Part shown: positions 38,466-50,575 of the stretch, piece by piece
How the letters are laid out: the number at the start of each line of letters is the position of its first letter
Numbering within the stretch: position 1 is the stretch's first letter
Source: Lineus longissimus
Lineage: Eukaryota; Nemertea; Pilidiophora; Heteronemertea; Lineidae
Assembly: GCF_910592395.1 (NCBI RefSeq)
Contig: NC_088323.1
Location: forward strand, 3,782,001-3,846,000
Reading direction: 5' to 3'
DNA length: 64,000 nt
Notes under the pieces: model-generated
What the model was told of the DNA's origin: nothing
Databases searched by the model: none
The model's input: only the letters and a program-made list of their open reading frames with translations
Position numbers and translations under genes: made by a program

Positions 38466-38960
38466 TGTATGTCTGCCTGTAGAGACCATGTCACAACCAA
38501 TCTGATGGCAGTAGCTGTCACCATGTCCATGGCTTGAATACTGGTAGGCAAAACGATTCACTCTCCTCCTGTCGAGAATCTGATGACAGTCGCTGCTACA
38601 ATAGGCAAGATCCGAATAGTTACCAGCTGGCGCCTTGTCACAACCAAGTTGATGAGAGCAGCTGTCACAATTCTGATTTCACCATGATTTTACTGGGGTT
38701 AATCCAAGATCTTTTTTGTTGGGGTAGCCTACGGCATCGCAATAACCAGGTTTTACCCGTCTTCATCATGAGCATGGCGAGATGATTTTGAGCTCAGTCG
38801 GAGGCAGTGGGCCCTGGTGTGCATGTCATCTAGAACACAGTGAGTTGTTAGGTCAGTCCAAGGCAGTTGGCCCAGATAAGTTTTGTGGAAGAGACAAGGC
38901 TGCAAGACAAGGCTGTAAATGTCTTCCAGAACATTGTGAGATGCTAGCTTAGACCAAGTC
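38466..38960. repeat. Direct duplication, copy A (about 0.5 kb)
   Basis: Matches 39240-39760 over its full length with about 80% identity by eye and small indels. Shared phrases include CAACCAATCTGATGGCAGTAGC, CCAAGATCTTTTTTGTT and CAGTGGGCCCTGGTGTGCAT. No stable ORF is shared by both copies. Confidence 0.85.
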
Positions 38961-39239
38961 AGTAGATTAAAATGCATGTACTGGATTGACGTCCAGCTCA
39001 TGCATGTCAGAGAGAAGTGGCTCAATCCAGGTCACGCGCCTGTAACTGCGGGGATCCAGGGAGGTAATTTTGCCTCTTCCCCAATACTCCCCAGATGCAA
39101 TCAATCTTCTGATGAAGGATACTCTTTTCCCATGTTTATCGCCACGAGCTTGCAATTAATATCTCCATCATTTATCAGCGAGCGATTAACAAAAACTGTC
39201 TTAATTTATATCGAGCCATTGATGGGAAGGCACATGTCT

Positions 39240-39760
39240 TGTATGTCTCCCTGTAGAGACCATTGTCGCAACCAATCTGATGGCAGTAGCTGTCACGATG
39301 TCCTTGGACGGAATACTGGTAGCCAAAACGATTCACTCTCCTCCTCTTTTGACCTTGTCATAACCTATCTGATGACAGTCCACGATCACTGCTACAATGG
39401 GCCAGATCTGAACAGATGGTAGTTGCCAACCGGCTTCACTCGTCCTAGGCCTGTCTCAATTCTGATTTCACAATGATTTTTTATACTTGGGTTAATCCAA
39501 GATCTTTTTTGTTAGGGTAGCTAGGCCCCAGTGCCTATGGCATCGCACAACGACCAGGTTTTACCCGTATTCATCAGGAGCATGGCGAGATGACTTTAAG
39601 CTGTCTGAGGCAGTGGGCCCTGGTGTGCATGTCGTCTAGAGCAAAGCAAAATGTTAGATCAGTCCAAGGCAGTTGGCCCAGATAATTTTTGTGGAAGAGA
39701 CAAGGCGTCGAATGTCTTCCAGAACATTGCGAGTTGCTAGCTTAGACCAAGTCATCACAT
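39240..39760. repeat. Direct duplication, copy B (about 0.5 kb)
   Basis: Second copy of 38466-38960 in the same orientation, separated by about 280 bp of unrelated sequence. Divergence suggests an old segmental duplication or two insertions of one element. Confidence 0.85.
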
Positions 39761-40443
39761 TAGAAAACTGATATTACATGAAGAAGCAGGCCAACATTCC
39801 ATTTTTCTACAAAAGCTTTGCGTGCTAAATGTATGAGTCGTGATAAATTCCAGGGGGGAGGGGTCATTTTGGAAAAAGAAAATAGGACAATCGTATGCTG
39901 TTGGCAAGATGAAATTATTATTTATTATATCGTTGATGACGTTACATTTATGGTAGACCTACATCAGCGGACCATCTCGGCAAGGAAGACACCCTAAAAA
40001 CTTATTGGACCCCTTCTCCATCTGGGCTTCCTATTCCTACATACACTGTAGACATGCCGAATTATTACCATTAGGCTCCACGTGGTGGCACTAAAGTGGC
40101 CACTGCCAATATCATTTTTGTTTTTCCACAACAGAATTTGGTCGTAGCACAATCTACGGCTAGGAACGAGTTTTAGTGTTTTAACAACATAATATTGCTG
40201 AGGAGTTATCTGTTTCAATCATAAATTACACAAATTGGACTGTTTGTATGCACGGACAGATTTAATGCAATAACAATTTTCATGTTTGAAAATCAACAGC
40301 CAACTTCTGTTATATACCTTTGTATGTATAAGATCCGATAGGTGGCCAGTGTGCAACACCTATTCAGGCTATTGGCCAATTACCAGCAACTCTCTTTGAT
40401 GTGCCAGAGAGCGGTTGAGTCATTTTAAAAGGATTTATATATT

Positions 40444-40449
40444 TTTATT
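40444..40449 (-). terminator. Polyadenylation signal of WDR75
   Basis: AATAAA on the minus strand begins 25 bases past the WDR75 stop codon, implying a very short 3' UTR. T-rich sequence surrounds it. Confidence 0.65.
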
Positions 40450-40473
40450 GTAGGAAAGACATATTACTACACA

Positions 40474-43400
40474 TCAACATGAAAAGACTGATTTCATCCA
40501 ACTGAACTCATTCGGTAAAAAATATGACAATTTGTCTGTCTCTAATTGCGCCGCATCAGTTTGTGACGAGTCAACAGCTGTCTCTTGTGTATAGGTCTCC
40601 TTTGTTTGGCTGACTGTTTCAGTGTCCATGTCTGAATCATCACTTTCCTCAAGATCACTCTCACTAGAATCATCATCTTGGCCTTGCAGTATTGGTTTCC
40701 TGCAGATAGAAACGAGCATGTAAGACATGGGAGTATCAAGGATTTCAAGAGAGAGGATTGTGCATCAAGACACTGCACTCCTAAACTGACTCAAATGAAG
40801 GAGGATTAACGTTAGTTTGTAAAACAAAACTTACCTACTCCCTGACTTGCTTATCAACAGCGCTGTCACAAAGTCCTTACATAATGTGTTGATAGGTGGC
40901 AGCACATGTGCCGGTGTATGAAGAAGCTGAAGAATGGAAAAAATTAACAACTGTCCCAAAATATGCAAAAAACAGACAACGTCTTGCCATTTGAGGGTAA
41001 CAGAAGTGACTGGGCTATTGTGAACAATAGAACTCTCGTATATTGTTGTACCCATGGACAATCTCACTCCCCTCGAATGGCAATGCTGGAAGAATAACCC
41101 CCGATTTACGAATGAATCAAATTTAGTGGCAGCGAACAACTTTTAATTACAAATGCTGCACATTTTGCCCTGACACTGGGCTGTTAATGTAACGAGTACC
41201 AATAGGTCATCATTCCAAATACTGCTGCAAATTTCTGCCAACTCCTAACTGCAACAAGTCTTTACCTGGTTGAGAATCACGGCACCTGGCTCGCCCTTCG
41301 TCCCCATTATAACGTTACTCTCTACTTCCTCCACACCAGTTTTCCGTTCACGAGACATGAGCAGGCTATACGGCGTCTGGGGCAAGTTCTGTTGCATAGG
41401 AACCACTTTGTCTGGCAATGCTAATGCTTCTTCTTCTTCAGTTATTAGAGACAATAACGACTAAAACAAAGGTATCTATTTTATCTTTCTGCACATAAAA
41501 AACAATTTGTTATAGAAACGCAAATAAGTAACCAAACAGAAACCATCGTTTCGGGAGATGGGCATTCTCCACAATGCTCTTAAATTTTTCACATAAAAGA
41601 GTTATGTACATAAGAGAATTGCGTTGAACAACTTGGCCCTGAAAGCACAAAAAATATTTGATTATATAGCACTTGGTGTGATCAAAACGCCAACCTGTTT
41701 CTTATCTAGGAAGTAGAGTTGTGTCTGCTGGTGCCAGGTGATGTCCGACTCGACAGGTTTCTCTCTTGGGAGGAAAACAGCATGAACGACTGGATGCTTG
41801 GATATGGCTTGCTGAGTGTAGTCTGGACTAGAATGTTGGGGTCTGAACACAAATACTGGAACATAAAGACGGGTTTTAGGATGCTTGCTTAAAACATGTC
41901 TAAAGATCATGAGAGAGTGCCAATGCCAAGTTCTGACACAGACACTTCATACCTTTTACGAAGTCACGGGATCCTCAAGTACTCATCCACAATATTGTAG
42001 AGGTTATAGACGTCAACAGTTTTAAAAACTAAGCAGCTGACAAAATGTCATTACTTACATGTCTTTTCCTTGGTAAATGCAGCCATGTAATCAGTTCCAG
42101 GATTACAAATCAGGACTGAGATGGAAAGAGGAATGCTCCAATACACTGTAAGAGAAGCAAAATGATGCCTATCAGCTGCTTCCACAAATTTACATTTTAT
42201 GGACACTTTGTTTTTTGATTTGATAATGGAAAATGTTGTGCCCATGATGGCCTTTACAAATGGTTCAGGCGAACATTTAAAAAATTTGTCAGAATACTTC
42301 TCTAAGTGTTTAATAGAACCGCAAAAAATTCTTACCTGTGCAAGTCAAAATATTCCAAACAATCAAGTTAGTTTCAGTTGTTGCCACCAAGAGGTGCGAG
42401 GATTCCTCTTGACCGAATAAGACATGCTTGATTGCAGTCCCTGTCAAGCAATCCAATCTCGTTCGCAGGGCATTTGAATCTGGGTCCCAGAGGGTTAACG
42501 TCAATTTGAAAGAGACCGCAAGCAATGATCCATCTTTGGAGAAATCTGCGGCCCGGGCAGGATAGTCTCGATAGTAACCGACCGAATCACAGTTCCAGCA
42601 AACGGTTTTCCCTGGAAAAAAATTGTCCAGAATCATTTTGGGTTGTCAAGATGAAGAATAGGTTTTGTCAATTGTCAACGCTGATGGAAACCGATGTTCC
42701 AATAATGCAACACTCACTGTATATATCTGTGTCATCAACTAAGCACCACAATTTGAATTTCCTGTCATCACTTGTTGTAACGGCCATTGGTGCAGCATCT
42801 TCTAATGACTTTGGGCGAAGTTTCAGCGTGTTGATGGGCTGATTGTGTGGCAGATCAACATTTGTATTCAAAATGTAACTGAAAGAACGAGAGAGAAATG
42901 TTCACTCTACTGGTTAATACTTCATGAACCTGCACATTTTGAAATAGCTTCCCTGAAAAAAAACGTAAGATATTTCATAATCCACCAAAATAGAAATCAT
43001 GAAAATGTTACGTTTTCAGAAAACTCGAAAAATTAAGAGGCAGAATATTTGGTGGCTTAGAGAATATACCAAAAAGTCATAATAAAGACTAGTATTACAT
43101 ATTCTTGGTTACACTGATCAATTAATTCTTACCCTTGAGATTTCTTGTCATACATCCAAAACTTCAGCCTCATTTCCATGGCGGTTTCTCCATCATCCCG
43201 TCGTTCAACAGTCACCAACCAGTCGCCTTCCTGATCAAAAGCGGCATGTTCAACTTCCGTCACGACAATAGGCTTATCGAGGTCTGGCGGAGAGATGTAG
43301 TTCTGGCCGACTATATCTAACTGGAAAGGACATAACAAAAAAAACATTGAATTGAGAGGAGGGTGCCAGCATTTACGAGAGAAACCATGATAGATATTAT

Positions 43401-46400
43401 CAACGAGCTGACCGAGGCCAACCCATTTCACTCCACTCACCAGATCCTCATTTTCATGATTACTTGTATCTTATATCATTGCTCTCAGTAAGGATTTGAT
43501 TTCTCGGAAAGACTGATAAAGAATGATAACACTACCAATGGGCAATGGAGCCACTTATATCTCACCATACCCCATAGTGTTAGTATATGCTTGCATTTAA
43601 TAGATACAGTCATGATAATTTTCATTAATCTAGACAATTTGGAATACTTGATTACACGGCAACACTTACGTTATACAAATGCTTCTCCAAGTGCATCAGG
43701 TAGAACTGTAAATGTCCTGGTTTCCCGTTTAGTACTAACGCCTTGGTTCTTGGATCCACCAACAGTCCAGTTGGGATGGGATTTTTTGTGGGATGCCCGA
43801 GGTGACCCTTTGCAAGACCTTGGAAGTTCTGTTCGCGTTTTAAAGTGTGTGTCATAACTTGAATCACTGGAACAGAAAAACCAAATAATTTTCCTTCCAA
43901 CGGTATATGTGACCCGTCACAGCAAAACCAGGCGCATGTCACTCTGAGCTTGGCAGGTTGAGACGGACTGTTTGTTCAATTCTCTATTGTCTGCCTTTTG
44001 TGAAATATGAGCACATCAATTTCTTCCATTATCTCCTGGTGTCATTTAGGCTCATCTTCTGTGCGACATGCGCCTGGTTTTGCTGTGACGGGTCACATAT
44101 CAGGTTTGACTTATCACACGACAACAAGTCAATCGGCGGAACTTGAATGTGTTTTATTTGTTACCAAATGCCGGAGTAATGTATTCGATCGTTTCTGATT
44201 AGACAGGCTAAGTACAGCCGGTAATTGCACTCGGGCGCTAACGAGTATTGCCACCAGTGGCGTGCTGCCATTTTTCCAAGAGCTAAGCCTTGCTGCGGTG
44301 GCTTCTAAGCCAATGGAATAGAGGAACAACCATATAAACATTTGATTTTCGACACTAACCATTGTCTGTGTGCGAGGTCACATACATTGTGTTGTCATGG
44401 GAACACGTTACATGGTTTATTGGTGCACCCAGACGTGGCATGAAGTCCTTGTGCTGCATGTTGTTCTGCCATCGTACCAACACACATTCATGGCCACCGC
44501 TCAAAAGATAGGAACCTGAAACAAAGAGATAGGAAACTGTCCAATACCAAAAATATATAAGGCTCGCTCATATGTTTTTGCTAATACGCAATGTGGAACA
44601 GGAGACTGAGCGGAACAATGGCCAAAATACGCAATCAGAGGCTCCACAGCAAACCTCGCGAGGGCCACCAATTTCTTTAATGAAAATGGACTTGACTTAC
44701 TCTTTTGCGTGCATTTTACAATTTCCCAATGATAAAGAACAGACAACTGATAGGATCATCTGCCCAAGTAACTGTCTACCAAGCCAAGAAGGTTGCATCG
44801 TTCTCTGCCCGACTGAGAGTGGGACCTGATGTTAGTGGCCTCCTTGACTCAGAAGAACCAGAAAGCTTGTTGGAGTAACGTTAATGCCCTATTATATCCA
44901 GAGTTATCAAGGTAAAATTTTTTGTAGTTGTCATGCACCTGGATAGTCGAATCTTCAAAGTTCTACAACTGACCTTCTTGTGTGAACCGGAGATCTGTGA
45001 CGGGCAGGTAATGCCAGTGATGATACGTCGTCACCACATGTTTTAAATTGACGAAGTTCCACCATAGGCAGATTCGCCCACTGGTTAACCCTGTGGCGAT
45101 GCAGTATTCACGCGGGTGGCAGGCAACACATGTGAATTTACCATAGAGCTTTGGGTCAGATGATGGTAATGTGTGTCTGAAAATTCACAAAAATATGTTG
45201 GGCCATTGAAGTCAGAAGACTATCTCGGCAAGAATATGGACAACACCAAACATAAGATGAAATGGCCAGGGGCCATTGTGCTCACCGTAAGTATTTTTAG
45301 TAGACAGTTACAGAAAGTGCTACAGTATGTAGGCCTCTCATAATTTATACATGCATCTGTGACCAGTTCAGAGCCGGCCCTGGCCAAGTGGTGAATCCGA
45401 GACTTGTGGTTCCAAGCTTGTAGAGTCCAGGTGAAAATGATAGTGAAGAAACGTGCCACTCCATGACAATGGTCACGGTGAATATATTTTTAACTTTGAC
45501 CTCAGTGACCCTGACAGGTAGGTCAAATAACAAACCAGGGTGATATGTGATGTAGACACATCCACCTGACCATAACAATTTCATCACTCGTTACACTACA
45601 GCAATCGGAAAAAAACGATTTCCAAGATGGCCGCCTAATTAAATCTATGGCACCAAATAAATCAAAAAATGAAGAAAATGTAAGATAGAACTCAGAAAAG
45701 AAAAAAGGAAAAGATGAAAAATAAAAATATTTTTGGCTGTCCTTTACCGGGGTTTGAACTCACGACCTTTGGATTGCCACAATACGAGGAAAAACCCACA
45801 AAACATGCAATTTCGGCCATATTTGAATTCCGATCTGGCTGAAACTTGGCATACAAATAGTGGCTTCTTAGATGCATCATTACACAAAATTAAAACTCTT
45901 TACATTGAACAACGACAAAACGTACCAAGAACGGTAAAGTTTTCAACTTTGACCTCTGTGAACTTGAAAGGTGGGTCAAATCAAAAACCTGTAAGATATG
46001 TGATGTATCCTTGCTGGGAGTACCTACCATGAAACTTTTATCAAAAACAAATCAGTAATAAGCGAGAAATCACACTTTTTGAGTTTTGAGTTTGGGCCCC
46101 CTGGTGGCCAAGTCAATAATCAGACCGAACCAAAATTCAGTGTAAAAGGTCAACTGACCTAGAGGGTCATTTGTTCAAAGTTTCAAGTTCATAACTGTTG
46201 CGGTTGAGAAACGTGCCATAGTTACACTCAAACGGCAAATTTACGCCATTTGACCTCTGCGACCTTAAAAAGTAGGTCAAATCCGAAAAATCGTGCAACA
46301 TCTTAGGTAACCTTGCTAGGGGTCCCTGCCATAAAAATTTCATCAAAAACAATTTGCTAATAAGCAGGCTATTGCACTTCTTACTTTTTCTGTTTTGGCC

Positions 46401-49400
46401 CCCTGGTGGCAAAGTCAAGAATCAGATCAGGCTGAAATTCAGCACCAGAGGTTATCTGATATAGGGGGTTATATGTACCAAGTTTCAAGCTCATAGCTTT
46501 GGTGGTTGAGAAACGTGCCATAGTTACACTCAAACGGCCAATTCACGCCATTTGACCTCTGCGACCTTGAAAAGTAGATCAAATTACAAACCCGTAAGAT
46601 ATATGATGTATCCTTGCTATGAGTACCTACCACAAAAGTTTTATCGAAAACAAGTCACTAATAAGCGAGATATCACACTTTTTAGATATCCACATTTGGC
46701 CCCCTGGTGGCCAAGTAGAGAATCAGATCGGACAGAAATTTAGTGTCACGGGTCATCTGACCTAGGGGGTCATGTGTACAAAGTTTTAAGTTCATAGGCC
46801 TAGCGGTTAAAAAACGTGCCACTGTTTTTGAACTAGGATACGACGGACGACGACGACGACGGACACTGCGGTATCGTATAGACTCCCCTACGGTGAGCCA
46901 AAAAGTGTGAGAGTTCGAACTCCTGTATGAACAATGTCGATGAAGACGAAAATAATGTTTTATGAAGTATATTTTACTAGATAGCCCTGGTCAAAATCCT
47001 AAAATGAGCCAGTATGATATGGGTGAAAATAAAAATATGTTTCAATTTGGAAGAAAAACTCTTTTCTTTTTTAAACTTACTTTTCATTTTGTTGAGTCTT
47101 GAATGAATAAATTTTCATTGTTTTAGGTAACAACGACACAATGTATTCATCGTCAGACCCTAATCCAATCATCTTCTCAGAACCAGTCACATGATCTACA
47201 ATAGCTTTGGCACTAGAGGCTGTGTTCTGGTGATGGTGAAGGGTCAACTGGACCAATTGGTAACCTAGAGAAAAAAGATACGAGTACAGGTTCAGCAGGT
47301 TTGGGGGATCAGAGGTTATTAAGCGCCGGGCTCTTAAATAGAAGGTGTCGGTTTCAACTCTTGGAAGGATTATCGCTGTTGTCTTTGTGTCCTCGAGAAA
47401 GACACTAAACCCTATTTGCTACTCTTCTTCCACCTGAGTAAATGGGTACTTTAGCTGGAGAAATATAAATGCCAGTCTTGAGTGTTGATTAGCTGAATAT
47501 ACTGATTTGTTGTCATTGTCTTATTTACCTTGCTTAGGTGTTTGTTTAATTGCATAAATTTGTAACTCCTTCTTTCCTTGAATAATGTTTTGTCTAGGCA
47601 CCAACATTCCATGGATGGGGAAATTAACTTTATGAACCTGAAAGAGAATAATTAGCATTTTTTACTTAAGGGGTTTAAAGTTTGCCATAGCCGACAAAAC
47701 GGATTCTGTATCTCCGCCAAACAGAAGGAGAAATCCTCTTGATAAGGTTTTATTGTTCAAAATCAAAGCTAAGGTGGTAGCACGATTTAGAAATATTCCA
47801 ATATTTGGGAAGATGATTTACGTCAAACATTCCAATCTTTACAATTTGTCAACTATCATAAAATGCATCTCATGCCATGCTATTGCTATTTTCAGACAAG
47901 AATATCCCAGCTGTCGAGTGTGGCATTCGTTTGTAGAATCCTCACCTTGACAGCGACTCCATCAGTGTAGTCCCACTCGATAACAGAGCCATCTAGTGAA
48001 CACGTCAGGATCTTGAGAGGATTTCTTGGGTGGAGTTTGATGCTGGTGACAAGCTGCTTGTGCTTGGTAAGATTGTGGACACATTCTCCACTCGCCAGGC
48101 TGAATACTTTCACAGTGTCTCCGCAACAACAAAACAGATACCTGAAGATGGAAAGAATCAGATAGAATCAATGACAACCAGAATCTCCATCACACAGTCT
48201 ATGTTCAATGCTGCGCTAGGCTGGGGAGGGGGGAGGGGGCATGCTGTGTGGGGCGGAGCCAGGTGATGGCTCACTGGGACACTGGCTGATGCTGATGATG
48301 GTCATTGGTCAAGTGTATGCGATGTGTGGTTTCAACATGGCACATGCTCGTTCAAAATACATCATGACATAACATAACCTACTTATGATATATGTAATTA
48401 GGTAGGATACACTTAATAGCACTGTCACAGTTAGCTGGTTAGTGTCCACAGTACACATGAACACTTACACTACATATCATGATATGCCACACCATAGGCC
48501 TACATGGTATACAGTATAATATATACAACTGCCCACTTGTGCCAAGTTGCAGGGAAAATGGTACATACAGAAGGCCTTCAGGCCCCATTCTAGCATTCTG
48601 TATGACTTCATGCTCTTCTAGTGGCAGACCATTTGCTTGAGCAACCTACTGACCATACATATCTCTGCCATACTAGAGGCGTGAAGTCCTGGACTGACCA
48701 TATTTTGATACCGACTAGATATTATGATCTAATCGTTGATTGTAAAATTGTTTCTTTGGAGAGCGAAAAGAACCAATGTAAAACACCTAGCACTGCCAAT
48801 AGCTACAATACAAACCTCTGTTGGCTCTTGCCAAATGGTGTGACAAGAGTGCATCTGATGCAAAATTGTAACTGAGAAGCTTGCTCAGTCTGAGCATCTT
48901 CCCCAGCTTGCTCAGTCAGAGCATGTTCCCCAGCTTGCTCAGTCAGAGCATGTTCCCCAGCTTGCTCAGTCAGAGCATCTTCCCCAGCTTTTCTCAAGTC
49001 TGGCTGTGCCCGTAAACCTAGTAATTTCCGGAAGCCAAAATGGTACTGATGCCCTAGACTAAGTGAGATAAGGCAAAAGAAATCCTTCTGGTGGCGGTTG
49101 TGGTTAGTCAATGGAAAACCGAGGCAACGAAAACGTTATGAATGTGTATTGGGAAGAATACCCTCAATTATACCCCTAGGTGGAATCAAGATGGAGTTCC
49201 CATTCAGAATGTTGAATGTTGGGTCTTGTTCAGTAGTACACCTTGTAAATGTAATGATTTAAAGAGCACGAGACACGTAAATGAGAGGATCTCCCATTGC
49301 CGTCGGTCTGTTTTTAGCCTTTCGTACAGTGCCGTGTGTCGAGATACCCTGGCCCTCTCTCCACGGAGGCAAAAATGCTCTTGTGGAAGACGGTGGGTGT

Positions 49401-50181
49401 CCCATCCCTCGTATTTGGTCTCGAATGCCAGGGTGTTATGAACAGCGATCTTAGGAGACTTGAGACCACTCAGGGAAACTTCATTAAAAGCCTTAATGGC
49501 ATTGGGAAACGTTCTTGTCACCCCCAAGATTACTGAGATCTTGAAACGTAATACGGCGTCTCTATATGTGCTCAATACTGATCTACTCGCTATGTTTTTA
49601 ACTACCGGTAAAAGGGTGAAGGGCATTACTGGACTGTGTCCTTGGTTTTAACCTCTCAGCCATGAACATTGCCCTGGCCTGGGTAGGAGGCTGCCCCGGG
49701 TGAAATTGGATGGTCGGCGCCATAGCGGAGTAGCGAACATGCTTTTCGGCCTGCTTCATCGCACCGACTATTGCACACCTGGATCCGACTCCCATTGAAT
49801 GGCTTGCCAGCTGCAGAGTGCCAGAGATAATTTCTAGATTGTTTTTAGGCCTACTCATAATATGTTATTGTTATATGACTGACCTATTTTATGTATTTAA
49901 ACTGTCTTGTACTGAATCTTCCCCAAATTTGGGGGTTAATAAATGTCTATATATACATATATCTGTCTGTCTATCTATATCACAGACTACAATAGGCCTA
50001 GGCTAATAGTTATAGTAGGCCCTGCTATAGTAATACACTGCGACTGCAAAGACAGTGTGACGAGTGGGCTATCCCTCACTTTATGCAATGAAAACCATGC
50101 TTACTTTCCATCTGGTGAGAACAATGGTTGATAAGTCACCAAACTAGCTCCTCCTCGAAGTACAGTTTTCATTTTGGACAT
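40474..50181 (-). CDS. WDR75: WD repeat-containing protein 75 (WDR75/UTP17), complete
   Basis: Nucleolar component of the t-UTP part of the small-subunit processome; supports rRNA transcription and early pre-18S processing. Exons 5' to 3': 50181-50105, 48141-47946, 47637-47529, 47264-47081, 45176-44974, 44515-44360, 43866-43670, 43320-43133, 42878-42718, 42611-42336, 42145-42059, 41855-41695, 41460-41266, 40926-40835, 40699-40474. All phases close: 2508 nt, 835 residues (human 830). Two WD propellers are recognisable from CSLDGSVIEWDY, FTCVACHPREYCIATG, LLSGGHECVLVRW, the near-identical DPRTKALVLNGKPGHLQFY, and FSKDGSLLAVSF. The C-terminus has an acidic DDDSSESDLEESDDSD stretch and ends near NEFSWMKS. 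The start MSKMKTVLRGG is chosen because exon 1 has no other in-phase ATG upstream before a splice acceptor-like TTTTTCAG. Confidence 0.97.
43906..44101. mobile_element. MITE with about 35-bp terminal inverted repeats
   Basis: The ends TATGTGACCCGTCACAGCAA.. (43906-43940) and its reverse complement (44066-44100) match at nearly every base and flank about 125 bp of non-coding sequence. TA dinucleotides at both ends suit a Tc1/mariner-type target site. It lies in the WDR75 intron between exons 6 and 7 and has no coding capacity. Confidence 0.8.
45263..46905 (+). repeat. Dispersed non-coding repeat, copy 2, with three internal units of about 300 bp
   Basis: Begins GGCCATTGTGCTCACCGTA and ends CTACGGTGAGCC, so the termini are partly inverted. 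Internal units start with TTTGACCTCTG at about 45945, 46249 and 46550. Each carries a T(G/T)ACCT..AGGTCAAAT hairpin and GGCCCCCTGGTGGCCAAGTC. A GACGACGACGACGGAC block lies near the end. It shares its parts with 32530-33415. It sits in the WDR75 intron between exons 4 and 5 and encodes nothing. Confidence 0.8.
45734..45789 (-). mobile_element. tRNA-derived SINE piece nested in the dispersed repeat
   Basis: The minus strand reads GGTCGTGAGTTCAAACCCCGG, a tRNA T-arm/B-box-like sequence, with upstream CCTCGTATTGTGGCAATCC. It interrupts copy 2 of the dispersed repeat, so it may be a later insertion. Confidence 0.4.
47310..47460 (+). mobile_element. tRNA-derived SINE in a WDR75 intron
   Basis: A tRNA-like head (AGAGGTTATTAAGCGCCGG..GGTTTCAACTC, A- and B-box positions) is followed by TTTGTGTCCTCGAGAAAGACAC and ..GAGTAAATGGGTAC. 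I recall this body type from SINEs of several invertebrate deuterostomes and molluscs. It is diverged and not an intact tRNA gene. Confidence 0.55.
48880..48987. repeat. 27-bp minisatellite, four copies
   Basis: Four exact-length units (48880, 48907, 48934, 48961) of type CTTGCTCAGTCAGAGCATGT.., differing at one or two positions. It lies in WDR75 intron 1. The repeat length is a multiple of three, so it stays open in all frames, but it is not adjacent to any exon. Confidence 0.9.
49140..49620 (+). pseudogene. Decayed non-LTR retrotransposon fragment (reverse transcriptase 3' part)
   Basis: Two overlapping plus-strand frames together give a pattern typical of the region after the catalytic site of LINE reverse transcriptases: VNERISHCRRSVFSLSYS, then KMLLWKTVGVPSLVFGLEC and SDLRRLETTQGNFIKSLNG, then EILKRNTASLYVLN. 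The pieces lie in different frames, so at least two frameshifts have accumulated. The catalytic motif is absent. It lies in WDR75 intron 1, antisense to the gene. Confidence 0.6.
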
Positions 50182-50238
50182 GTTTGAAGCTACGTAACTG
50201 AAAAATCATGAAATATCAATTCCCCCCATGTGCTTTGT

Positions 50239-50340
50239 GCGATTTGTTATATCTTCAATGAACACATCGAGAGTTGTTGGTGGAACGGGGTACACAATTG
50301 TGACGTCATCGAAACTTTAAGACGCGGGAAATACGAATGT
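50239..50340 (-). promoter_or_regulatory. Upstream motif block of WDR75: CRE and E2F-like sites
   Basis: Located 58-160 bases upstream of the WDR75 start. Contains GCGATTTGTTATATC, TGACGTCA (50301-50308) and ACGCGGGAAATACGAATG (50322-50339). It matches the FMNL block in order and orientation, with 21 instead of 30 bases between the starts of the last two elements. It sits in the short gap after the EEF1B2 polyadenylation signal. Confidence 0.55.
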
Positions 50341-50569
50341 GCTTTTACTTTCAGATGATTTCTAGTTGGGTATTTAAGGGATTGTCTCCTGGGGGCAACA
50401 GTGTGGAGTTTGGTACAAGATTTTGTATCTTTCAAGGTTTTTACAGCACGGGACATAGTACTATTGTGACCTGGATGGAGTGGGGGTTGGAGGAAACTCC
50501 ACAAAAGGCATTACAGGACTTGAAAGAATAATAGACACAAACAAATTAAGCAGGTGTGAATGGTGTTAC

Positions 50570-50575
50570 TTTATT
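50570..50575 (-). terminator. Polyadenylation signal of EEF1B2
   Basis: AATAAA on the minus strand, 284 bases downstream of the EEF1B2 stop codon. Only about 225 bases separate it from the WDR75 upstream motif block, so the two same-strand genes are tightly packed. Confidence 0.6.

Larger units (their letters stand above)
34150..40440. other. Gene-free region downstream of the possible transcript and 3' of WDR75
   Basis: I find no supported coding exon. Contents are a short GC-rich patch (34960-35130), a repeat fragment near 37375-37445 and a 0.5 kb direct duplication (38466-38960 and 39240-39760). The rest is AT-rich sequence without visible structure. Confidence 0.6.

Noticed and set aside
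47310-47460. tRNA gene
   Set aside because: A- and B-box-like sequences are present, but acceptor and D-stem pairing fail and a SINE-type body follows. The same applies to 3051-3112, 6740-6782 and 45734-45789. I saw no intact tRNA or rRNA gene in the window.
48880-48987. Coding repeat (in-frame 27-bp units) as part of WDR75
   Set aside because: It lies in WDR75 intron 1, more than 700 bases from either exon, and WDR75 is complete without it.
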